DNA from: CAYSLC01 sp964431545
Lineage (GTDB): Bacteria; Desulfobacterota; Desulfobacteria; Desulfobacterales; JAABSP01
Assembly: GCA_964431545.1 (NCBI GenBank)
Contig: CAYSLC010000014.1
Coordinates: 1 to 43,968, forward strand
Direction of reading: 5' to 3'
Length of the DNA stretch: 43,968 bases
Position numbers and translations under genes: made by a program. Below, one piece after another: positions 8,774 to 16,165 of the stretch (within the stretch, counting starts at the first letter, position 1; each line of letters starts with the position of its first letter). The notes beneath the pieces are model-generated. The model made no database searches and had not been told where the DNA came from. It worked only from the letters and a program-made list of their open reading frames with translations.

Positions 8774-10813
8774 TCACGTGGCGGCGGTGCGGGGCGCCGG
8801 GACATAGGCTGCCACCCGGTTCCGGCCCCGTCGTTTGGCCTGGTAGAGGGCCTGGTCCGCCTGATCCACCATCTGCCGGGGGGACTTGGGGGCCGACTCC
8901 CGAAACCCCGTGATTCCGATGCTCACCGTGACCCGGAAGCGATCCTCGCCGTGGACGAAGGCGTGGGCCGCCACCGCCTCCCGGAACCGTTGGCTCATGG
9001 TTTCCGCATTCTTCAAGTTGGTGTTGGGCAGGAGGATGACGAACTCCTCCCCGCCGTATCGGCAGACCACATCGCTCTGGCGGGTCCACCCTCGGAGCAT
9101 CCGTCCCATTTCGGACAGGACCGCGTCTCCGGCCGAATGGCCGTACCGATCGTTGAGCTGCTTGAACAGATCGATATCGAGCATCCCCAGGACCAGGTCG
9201 GTCATGGCGCGCCGGGCCCTGGCGAACTCCTGCTTCAGAACCCAGTTGAGATACCGGCGGTTGTAAAGGCCGGTCAGGGCATCCATCACCGACATCCGGG
9301 CCATCTTCTTCTGGGCCTCCTGGATCTCCTGCTTGAGCCGGGCCTTCTCCATGGAGGCGAGGATGATCTGGATGAAGGGCTCCTCCTCCATGCGCGATTT
9401 CGGGATATACTCGAAGGCGCCGGCCTGGATGACCTGGGAGGCGATCCGCTCGTCCCCGTATCCGGTGAGGACCACCAGGGGCACCGGGATCTCCTCTTTT
9501 TGGAGCCGCTCCAGAAGATCGACCGCGGTGCCGTCGGGGAGCCGGTGTTCGGCGAGGATCAAGTCCACCGGGGCCTTTTGGGCCGCGGTCAACGTCGCCG
9601 ACAGGGATTCCGCCCGTCGGAGGCGGATCTGGGAATGGGCTTTCAAAATTTCCTTGACCCGGCGGAAATCCGCCTCCGATGGGTCGGCCACCAGGATGTG
9701 GAGGTCGCGGTCGAGGGGGTGCTGGTTGAGATTGATGATCCTCGACCCATCCACGTAAGGGACGGTCTCGTCATGGCGGATGGTCTGGATCTGCTTCACG
9801 ATCCTGGAAATCCGTTTGCCGGCCTCCTCGATCTTTTCGATGAACTGGGCATGCTTTTCCGGGTTCTTTTCGTGCATCTGCAAAAGGTCGATGGACCCCA
9901 GGAGGATCATCAGCGGCTGGTTGAGTTCATGGGCCGTTGCGCCGGCCATCTGGAGCAGAACCTTGAGCCGTTCCTCCTCGATCACCGCCTTCTGCTGGTC
10001 CACCATCTTCTTGTTGGCCCGGCGGAGTTCGTCGATGGTCTGGACGAGCTGCTGGTTGGTCGCCTTCAAGGACTCTTCCATCCGCTTTCGGTAGGTGATG
10101 TCCCGGACGGAGGCGAGCCAGACCATCTCCTCCTTCCATTCCATCTCCGTGACCTCCATCTCCACAGTGGCCGTCTCTCCGGATGGGGTATTCTCGATGA
10201 CGATCTCCGACCGTCCCGCCTGGATGGGGACAAAGGCCTGCTTGCCGAGGAGTCGGTTGGCGCTGCCTTGGAAGAGCCGCCTGGCGGCGGGATTGAGCAG
10301 CTTGACCCGGCCCCGCTTGTCGAGGATGAGAACTCCGTCCGCGATGTTGGCCAACACCGTCCGGTACCGGGTCTCCAGGGCCTGGATGGCCTTTTTCTCC
10401 CGTTCCCGGGCGATCCGCTCGGCATGCTGCCAGGCCACCTCGGCGATGAGCAGGGGAAGGACCGTCAGATATTCGCCCCGCCGGTCCTTGATCAGGAACT
10501 CGTCGATGAACTTCATCTTCTGAAGCTGCACGGCGAGCCCTTCGTTGTCGGTGAGGATGACCTTGGGAAGGGAGATCTTTCGCTCAAAGAGCTGGTGGAT
10601 CAGGTCGAGCCCGGATTTGCCCGACTGTCGATGGTTGATGACCGCCAGGTCGAAGGGGCCCGGGTCCTCGACGAGCCGGGCCAGGGCGGTTCCGGCGTCG
10701 GCCACCCGGGTGATGTCGTGGGAGAGATGGCTCTTCTCGAACGCCCGGTTGAAGGCCTGGGCATCCTCCTCGTTGTCCTCCACGAGGAGGATCCGCAAGG
10801 GCGAGGACGGCAT
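8774..10813 (-). CDS. REC-PAS-DHp-REC-GGDEF protein with degenerate receivers and no kinase ATPase domain
   Basis: A 679-residue protein, numbered from ATG 10813, where GGAG lies four bases upstream. An in-frame ATG at 10906 would add 31 residues but lacks a clear ribosome site. Order: receiver 6-125, PAS about 150-245, coiled DHp-like helices about 250-345 with H295 in ATAHELNQP, receiver about 370-490, GGDEF 500-670 with GGEEF (587-591) and an upstream RxxD inhibitory-site motif (R578-D581). The first receiver has Asn60 where the acceptor Asp belongs, and the second has Glu422. No N/G-box ATPase domain follows the DHp helices. The diguanylate cyclase module looks intact, so the protein likely makes cyclic di-GMP under non-canonical control. 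Confidence 0.88.
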   Translation of the reverse strand: MPSSPLRILLVEDNEEDAQAFNRAFEKSHLSHDITRVADAGTALARLVEDPGPFDLAVINHRQSGKSGLDLIHQLFERKISLPKVILTDNEGLAVQLQKMKFIDEFLIKDRRGEYLTVLPLLIAEVAWQHAERIAREREKKAIQALETRYRTVLANIADGVLILDKRGRVKLLNPAARRLFQGSANRLLGKQAFVPIQAGRSEIVIENTPSGETATVEMEVTEMEWKEEMVWLASVRDITYRKRMEESLKATNQQLVQTIDELRRANKKMVDQQKAVIEEERLKVLLQMAGATAHELNQPLMILLGSIDLLQMHEKNPEKHAQFIEKIEEAGKRISRIVKQIQTIRHDETVPYVDGSRIINLNQHPLDRDLHILVADPSEADFRRVKEILKAHSQIRLRRAESLSATLTAAQKAPVDLILAEHRLPDGTAVDLLERLQKEEIPVPLVVLTGYGDERIASQVIQAGAFEYIPKSRMEEEPFIQIILASMEKARLKQEIQEAQKKMARMSVMDALTGLYNRRYLNWVLKQEFARARRAMTDLVLGMLDIDLFKQLNDRYGHSAGDAVLSEMGRMLRGWTRQSDVVCRYGGEEFVILLPNTNLKNAETMSQRFREAVAAHAFVHGEDRFRVTVSIGITGFRESAPKSPRQMVDQADQALYQAKRRGRNRVAAYVPAPRTAAT

Positions 10814-10996
10814 GCGGCTCCGGTTTGGGGACGGCGAAGACCCGTTTCCCTGGTCCGCGCCTGGATATCGCGCTTTTCCGGCCATGGGATTTCCAGTTAC
10901 CAGCATTTATTCCCAAAGTAAAGAAGGGCGTTGACAGGGCGGGCGGTACAGGCATGGAAGGGGGCTTCAACCCCCGGGAAGGGGAGGCGGGACGGG

Positions 10997-11665
10997 TCAG
11001 AAGGGCCAGGGGAAGCCGTGACGCCGGTCCAGGGTCGGGCGGCAGCGGGAGAGCTGGGCGGCGTACCGGCGGGCCGTGGCCCCCACCGCCCGGGCGGTCC
11101 GGATCAGACGGGGCTTGGCCCGGTGGCTTCCTCGGTTGTATCCCCCCTGTCCTTCATGGTAGGCGAGATAGAGCGCCACCGGGTCCGTTTTGGAGATGCC
11201 GCACTGGATGTGGCTCAGATCGCAGTACCAGCCGACGAAGTCGACGGCGTCCGTGAAGCTCCCCCGGTCCGCGTCGCGGTTTCCCGTGTGGCGCCGGTAG
11301 AGCGCCCAGGTGCTGTCGATGGCCTGGGGGTATCCGTAGGCCGAGGAGAGCCGGGACCCGGGGAGGATCCACAACCAGGTGGACCTGGGGGCGGCGGCGT
11401 CGGCGTTGAACCGGGATTCATGATAGATGATCGCCATCATGATGGGGATGGAGACCTTCCACTGGTTCTGGGAGCGTACGGCGGCCCGGTACCATCCGGG
11501 GTTCTCCCGGAAGATCTCGCAGAGGTTTTCGGGGTTGTCCGGGGCGGCGGGGGAAAGAACACATCCGGAAAAACGGATCACCAGGATCACCAGGATCACG
11601 GGAACGATCCACCGACCCCGATCTTCGATCCGGTCCGCCCGTCGGTGCGGCCTGGGCCTTTTCAA
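10997..11665 (-). CDS. lytic transglycosylase-like (SLT domain) probable lipoprotein
   Basis: Cleaves the glycan strands of peptidoglycan, by analogy with the SLT family. From a TTG at 11665 the product has 222 residues: a basic stretch (KRPRPHRR), a hydrophobic run (IVPVILVILVI), a lipobox FSGC with C35, and then an SLT fold with the catalytic glutamate in YHESRFN (E83) and the C-terminal AYHEGQGGYNRGS motif. The TTG overlaps the stop of the dehydrogenase gene (TTGA), which together with the basic N-terminus supports this start. A GTG at 11599 would give 200 residues but a signal lacking positive charge. It is the last gene of a three-gene overlapping set. Confidence 0.75.
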   Translation of the reverse strand: MKRPRPHRRADRIEDRGRWIVPVILVILVIRFSGCVLSPAAPDNPENLCEIFRENPGWYRAAVRSQNQWKVSIPIMMAIIYHESRFNADAAAPRSTWLWILPGSRLSSAYGYPQAIDSTWALYRRHTGNRDADRGSFTDAVDFVGWYCDLSHIQCGISKTDPVALYLAYHEGQGGYNRGSHRAKPRLIRTARAVGATARRYAAQLSRCRPTLDRRHGFPWPF

Positions 11666-12624
11666 GGGCGGACCACGCACTTGAGGGTCTCCCCCGCCAG
11701 GATCGCCTCCAGGGCCGAAGGGACGTCCCTGAGGGCGATGGCGCGCTGGACCAGGGACCGCGCCGGGGCCGCATGGTCGGCGAGGATCTTCACGGCCCGG
11801 GCCATGCCGCTTCGGGTGCACCCGTAGGCCCCCGCCACCCGAAGCTGCCGGTAGTGGATGTCGTTGAGCCAGGCGGCGGGGACCCGGCCGTCGCCCATGA
11901 TCCCGCTGAAGAGGCAGAGCCGGCCGCCCGGCTCCAGGGCGTCCAGGCCGGCGGCCACCGCCTCCGGCGTGGGGGCGGCGTTGACGGCGACGGTGCAGGG
12001 CCGGGAAGCCTGGTCCCCCTCCAGCCGGGCGTCGATCTCCTCCAGAAACGGTTGGACCGCCCGCCGGCGACCGGGCTCGATCTCCCGGACCCGGACGCCG
12101 GCCCCGAGGGTCCGCCCGGCAAGGGCCGTGAGCAGGCCCACCGGCCCGGCCCCGATCACCAGGATTGTATCCGTCCCCGTGGCGCCGACCTGCGCCAGGC
12201 CGTTGACCGCGCAGGCCAGGGGCTCGGCGAGGCAGGCGAGGTCCCCGTTCAGGCCTTCCGGTACCGGAACCAGGGAGGCCTCCGGAACCGCCACCCATTC
12301 CGCCAGTCCGCCGTCCCGGTGGAAGCCGGTGATCGCCATCTCCGGGCAGAGGTTTTCGACCCCCCCGAGGCACCGGGGACAGGTCCCGCAGGCCCGTCCG
12401 GGCCAGACCACGAACCGGGCGCCGTCCGATGATGTTCCGCAGATCTCGTGACCGAGGACCCTCGGCAGCTTGAGGTCCCGGTGGCCGTTTCGCCACATCT
12501 TGGCGTCGGTCCGGCAGAGGGCGCAGTGGGTCACCCGCAGCAGGACCTCCCCCGGGCCGGGCACGGGATCGGGGAGGGAGGTTTCCACCAGGTCGCCGGT
12601 GGCGGCAAGCCGCAGGGCGATCAT
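11662..12624 (-). CDS. zinc-dependent medium-chain alcohol/polyol-type dehydrogenase
   Basis: A 320-residue NAD(P)-dependent oxidoreductase of the medium-chain superfamily. The GroES-like half holds catalytic-zinc positions C34 or C37 (CALCRTD) and H59-E60 (GHE), and four structural-zinc cysteines C79, C82, C85 and C93. The Rossmann half has VIGAGPVGLL. It resembles the sorbitol/threonine dehydrogenase branch, but the substrate is not determined and the protein is slightly short for that branch (usually about 340-350). ATG 12624 overlaps the TGA of the upstream hydrolase gene (ATGA), so an upstream in-frame ATG at 12747 was rejected. Neighbours give no pathway. Confidence 0.88.
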   Translation of the reverse strand: MIALRLAATGDLVETSLPDPVPGPGEVLLRVTHCALCRTDAKMWRNGHRDLKLPRVLGHEICGTSSDGARFVVWPGRACGTCPRCLGGVENLCPEMAITGFHRDGGLAEWVAVPEASLVPVPEGLNGDLACLAEPLACAVNGLAQVGATGTDTILVIGAGPVGLLTALAGRTLGAGVRVREIEPGRRRAVQPFLEEIDARLEGDQASRPCTVAVNAAPTPEAVAAGLDALEPGGRLCLFSGIMGDGRVPAAWLNDIHYRQLRVAGAYGCTRSGMARAVKILADHAAPARSLVQRAIALRDVPSALEAILAGETLKCVVRP

Positions 12625-13541
12625 CCGGCCTCCCCGCCACCGGGGCCGCCGTCGGATCGCCGGTCCTCTTCTTCCGAGGGGAGGATCCCCTCCTGCCGAA
12701 GGAAGCCGGTTACGTCCGCCCAGAACCGGTTCCAGTCCGGCGGGCAATCATTGTGGCCGGCGTCGTAGGAGATCAGACGTCCGTCTCCGGCGGCGTTTTC
12801 CAGGGCCTTGGCGTGCCGGTGGGGGATCACTTCATCGTGGCGGCCGTGGAGGATCAGGACCGGTCCGGAATAGTCCCGGACCACGGAGAGGTTGTCGAAA
12901 GGGTCCCGAACCAGGAATCCGGGGGCCAGGTAGCGGATGGCGAAGGCCCGGGCGCTGGTAAAGGTGGACATGAGGATCAGTGCCGCCGAGGGCCGCCGGG
13001 CCGCCAGCCGGCAGACGGCGCCCCCGCCGAGGGACCGGCCCATGAGGACTATCCTCTCGGGATCGACCCCCTCTCTGCGGACGAGCATGTCGTAGGCCGT
13101 GGTGAATGCCTCGGTGATCGTCTCCTGGGAGGGGTTTCCCTGGGATCGGCCGTAGCCGGGATACTCCACCAGGAGAACGCCCGCCCCCGCATCAATGAAA
13201 GGGGACATCACCTGGGGCCAGAAGTCGATCACCTCCCCGTTTCCGTGGGCGAAGATGGCCGCCGGAGCGGGGTCGCAACCGATCTCCGCCGGCGGCAGGA
13301 ACCACGATTCCACCTTCCCGGCCGAGGTGGACAGCCAGATCCGCTCCACCCCCGCCGGCGGCTTTCCGCCGCCGGGCGGGATTTCCACCAGTCCCCTGGG
13401 GAACATCATCTGGCGCTGCATCAAAAAGAGGAAGGCGCAGTAGGCCAGGTAGAATCCCACGGCGCTCAAAATGTATTTCACTCGCGGTGCCTTCTTCTTC
13501 GGGGCGTTTCGATCGCCATCGATGTCTGCGGTGCGATCCAT
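12621..13541 (-). CDS. membrane-anchored alpha/beta hydrolase
   Basis: A 306-residue serine hydrolase with one N-terminal membrane helix (about 23-42) after a charged, lysine-rich segment, so the catalytic domain is probably tethered to the inner membrane. The triad is visible: S170 in GRSLGG, D236 in HGRHDEVIP and H263 in AGHND. An oxyanion-region HGN follows strand 3 (FAHGNGE). It resembles the BEM46/ABHD13-like group; such proteins act on lipids, esters or acylated proteins, and the substrate here is unknown. A weak AAGG lies nine bases upstream of the start. It is the first gene of an overlapping hydrolase-dehydrogenase-transglycosylase set. Confidence 0.88.
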   Translation of the reverse strand: MDRTADIDGDRNAPKKKAPRVKYILSAVGFYLAYCAFLFLMQRQMMFPRGLVEIPPGGGKPPAGVERIWLSTSAGKVESWFLPPAEIGCDPAPAAIFAHGNGEVIDFWPQVMSPFIDAGAGVLLVEYPGYGRSQGNPSQETITEAFTTAYDMLVRREGVDPERIVLMGRSLGGGAVCRLAARRPSAALILMSTFTSARAFAIRYLAPGFLVRDPFDNLSVVRDYSGPVLILHGRHDEVIPHRHAKALENAAGDGRLISYDAGHNDCPPDWNRFWADVTGFLRQEGILPSEEEDRRSDGGPGGGEAG

Positions 13542-13734
13542 GGAGAGGGACCTTCGGTCCGTATTCCCGCACCGAATCGGTTTTTCAGGAAATTTATAGA
13601 ATAAAATGGGACAATTCTCAAGGGATATCCGGGCCCGCGGAGAGAAAAGAGGGCGCGGACGGGGGCGGCCGGCGCCGGGCGCACTACGCCGGAGGGGCGA
13701 TCCTGGGGTGGGCCCGGGGAAGAGGGGCTAGTCG

Positions 13735-14076
13735 CTAATAATGGTACGGCCCATGGTATTTGATGCCCACCACGTACGGGGCGTCCCCGTTTCCTTTCCC
13801 GCCGCCCTCATTGCACCATCTCACTTCGCCCACCCGGGCCGTGGGAAAGCCGGCGTATTCCCGGGTCGCCAGCAGCTTCGACTGCCCGTTTCTCATCTTG
13901 ATGATGATGGGGGTGCCGGGCTGAAGCATGACGTTCGATTCGAAGGAGAGGCCTCCCTGGCCGTAGTTGATGATTTTGGAATCCTGGTATCGGGGGGATG
14001 AATTGAAGTGGGACCAGAGAATTTCCGTGGATGCCGTGTGGCGTTGGAAAAACCTCTTTTCGGTGTATGTGTCCAT
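13735..14076 (-). CDS. PilZ-like small protein
   Basis: A 113-residue single-domain protein. ATG 14076 is preceded by AGGAGG eight bases upstream, so the longer frame back to 14133 is not used. It shows the PilZ cyclic di-GMP-binding R-x-x-x-R motif (R8-FFQ-R12) before a beta-barrel-like segment. The second motif is NYGQGG (37-42), where the usual (D/N)xSxxG serine is replaced by glycine, so binding may be weakened. It is monocistronic and about 190 bases downstream (in genome order, left) the hydrolase operon begins. With the GGDEF and HD-GYP proteins in the same window it could be an effector of that messenger. Confidence 0.72.
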   Translation of the reverse strand: MDTYTEKRFFQRHTASTEILWSHFNSSPRYQDSKIINYGQGGLSFESNVMLQPGTPIIIKMRNGQSKLLATREYAGFPTARVGEVRWCNEGGGKGNGDAPYVVGIKYHGPYHY

Positions 14077-14499
14077 GGATGCCCTCCTGTTCCGTTGATG
14101 AATGGCGCCCGAAACGGGCAAACCGGCCAACAAACCGCGGGCGGGGAGTCACGTCTGGCGAAGGAGAACCGATATCTGAGCGGCGGGAGGAGGGGAGCGC
14201 GAGGATGCCGGATCAGTAAATGGTATAAAATATAAATTAGAAAGCATATCCATATTACAAAGCATCTGGGAATCTTGTCAATAAAAAAGTTTACATTTTT
14301 TATTCCATAATTTCAAATGGATAAAAACAGATTTCCCGAAATGCCGGCCGTCGGCGAACTTCCGGCGCAACCGCGTCGGCTCGAATCATTTCTTCCAATC
14401 CCATCTTGCGGGATGTATAAAGGAAATGACAATCCGACGGCCTTGTGGTATGAAAACAGCCTCTTTTAACCCTCAATTTCTGGAACCCAAGGAGGAGAG
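14077..14499. other. intergenic region, AT-rich centre, divergent promoters expected
   Basis: About 420 bases without a convincing gene between the PilZ-like gene (minus) and the AMP-binding protein (plus). The stretch 14220-14330 is strikingly AT-rich against its surroundings. A promoter-like pair is present at 14275-14303. No hairpin terminator or RNA gene was recognised. Confidence 0.6.
14275..14303 (+). promoter_or_regulatory. candidate promoter for the AMP-binding protein gene
   Basis: TTGTCA (14275-14280) and TTTTAT (14298-14303) are separated by 17 bases in an AT-rich stretch. If used, it would leave an untranslated leader of nearly 190 bases before ATG 14500. AT-rich sequence produces such matches easily. 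Confidence 0.35.
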
Positions 14500-16005
14500 A
14501 TGAGCATGCGGAGTTTCACCGTCTATGATATGTTCGAGCGGAACGCTCGGATCTTTCGGGATGCCGCCGCCCTGGTGACGGCCGCCGGGGAGCGCATCAC
14601 CTTCGGTCGGCTTCTGGAGCGGGTCGACGTCCTGGCCGCCGGAATGGCCGCCCAGGGCATCGTCAAGGACGACCGGATCGCCGTCCTCGCCCTCAACCAC
14701 CACCGGTTCTTCGACCTGTTCGGCGCCGCCGCCGCCCTCGGTGTCAATGTGGTTCCGGTCAACTGGCGACTCTCCCAGGAGGAGATCGGGTATATCCTCT
14801 CCGATGCCTCCCCCAAGATGCTCTTCGTAGACGCCGCCCATGCGGAGATGGCCAAGACCCTGGCCTGGGACACACTCCGCCTGTTCACCTTCGATGCCGG
14901 GGACGCGGGCCTCCCCGCCATGGAGGACCTCTACGGGAAAGGGCCCACCGTGCCGGTGCTCCTGGAGGACGACGACGCCTTCTGCACCATCTACACCGCC
15001 GCGGTGGAAGGGAAACCCAGGGGGGCGGTGCTCAGCCACGGCAACGTCATTGCCGCCAACACCCAGATTGCGGCCGCGTTCCAGTTGACCCCGACCGACG
15101 CCTATCTCAACATGCTGCCGCTGTTCCACATCACCGGACTCAACCTGGCCCTCTCCACGCTCCATGTGGGGGGGAAGAACGTCGTGGTGGAAAAGTTCGA
15201 TGAAAAGCAGACCCTGGAGCGGATCGCCTCGGAAAAGATCAGCCTTCTGGGGAGTTTCCCGCCCATCCTCTCCCGCCTCGTCTCCGAGCTGGATGCCGGG
15301 GACGATGATGTCTCCTCCCTACGACATGTCCTGGGGCTCGACGGACCGGACAACATCCGCCCCTTCCAGGAGAAGACCGGCGCCACCTTCTGGATCCTCT
15401 ACGGCCAGACCGAGACCTCGGGGCTGGTCACCTTTTCCCCCGCCCTGGAGCGGCCCGGCGCGGCCGGCCGGCAGGGCCTGCTCTCCAAGGTGAAGCTGGT
15501 GGACGAGGCGGAGAACGAGGTGGAGGCGGGCGGGACCGGGGAGATCGTGGTCCAGGGGCCGCTGGTCTTCAAGGGGTACTGGAATCAGGAGGACCTCAAC
15601 CGCCGGACCTTCCGGAACGGATGGCACCACACCGGCGACCTGGGGCGCCTGGACGAAGACGGCTACCTCTGGTTTGCCGGCAGGAAGCCGGAGAAGGAAC
15701 TCATCAAGCCGGGCGGGGAGAACGTCTATCCCGCGGAGGTGGAGGAGGTTGTGCTCCGCCATCCGGACGTGGCCGAGGTGTCGGTGATCGGGGTCCCTGA
15801 TCCCCAGTTCGGCGAGGGGATCAAGGCGATCTGTGTCCTGAAGCCGGGGGCGGCCCTCGCCGCCGCCGATCTGATGGAGTTCGTGGCCTCCCGGATCGCA
15901 AGGTACAAGAAGCCCCGGTACGTCGAGTTCGTTGTCGAACTGCCCAAGAAGCCGGACGGCGCGGTGGACCGCGCCCAGGTCAAAACCCTTTATGGTCGGG
16001 TCTAG
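14500..16005 (+). CDS. AMP-binding (acyl-CoA synthetase-like) protein with altered catalytic motifs
   Basis: A 500-residue member of the acyl/aryl-CoA ligase (ANL) superfamily. A strong AAGGAGG precedes ATG 14500. Conserved elements include YGQTE, the HTGDLG motif near the domain hinge, and GGENVYPAEVEE in the C-terminal lid. Two nucleotide-handling motifs deviate. The P-loop normally read as YTSGTTGxPKG is YTAAVEGKPRG (165-175). The C-terminal lid motif, normally containing GK followed by R, is GAVDR (486-490), so the lysine needed for adenylate formation in studied relatives is Ala487. It may act only in the thioester-forming half reaction, on a preformed adenylate, or not as a ligase. It is flanked by unrelated genes, so the substrate is unknown. 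Confidence 0.85.
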   Translation: MSMRSFTVYDMFERNARIFRDAAALVTAAGERITFGRLLERVDVLAAGMAAQGIVKDDRIAVLALNHHRFFDLFGAAAALGVNVVPVNWRLSQEEIGYILSDASPKMLFVDAAHAEMAKTLAWDTLRLFTFDAGDAGLPAMEDLYGKGPTVPVLLEDDDAFCTIYTAAVEGKPRGAVLSHGNVIAANTQIAAAFQLTPTDAYLNMLPLFHITGLNLALSTLHVGGKNVVVEKFDEKQTLERIASEKISLLGSFPPILSRLVSELDAGDDDVSSLRHVLGLDGPDNIRPFQEKTGATFWILYGQTETSGLVTFSPALERPGAAGRQGLLSKVKLVDEAENEVEAGGTGEIVVQGPLVFKGYWNQEDLNRRTFRNGWHHTGDLGRLDEDGYLWFAGRKPEKELIKPGGENVYPAEVEEVVLRHPDVAEVSVIGVPDPQFGEGIKAICVLKPGAALAAADLMEFVASRIARYKKPRYVEFVVELPKKPDGAVDRAQVKTLYGRV

Positions 16006-16165
16006 ACCGGACCGGCTGTCGGGGAGGCCCCGCAGGATGGAATTTTTTACGCGGGGGCCTGGAAGTGAGCGGATCGATGGCCGGGGGGAGTCTCCTTGGG
16101 AGACGCTTTCGAAGATCAACCGCGCGTTGACTTTCACCGGGTCGACTGGTATGTGAGTGGAGTCT

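Noticed and set aside
13542..13734. Possible small gene in the gap between the hydrolase and the PilZ-like gene
   Set aside because: Open frames here lack ribosome sites and recognisable composition; nothing could be supported.
16090..16104. Small hairpin GTCTCC-TTG-GGAGAC after the AMP-binding protein gene
   Set aside because: Six base pairs, a three-base loop and no T-run: too weak to call a terminator.
16127..16155. Promoter-like TTGACT-N17-TATGTG just before the RNB exoribonuclease gene
   Set aside because: It would start transcription within a few bases of ATG 16166 and leave no room for the ribosome site. The -10 match is poor, so it was not listed.
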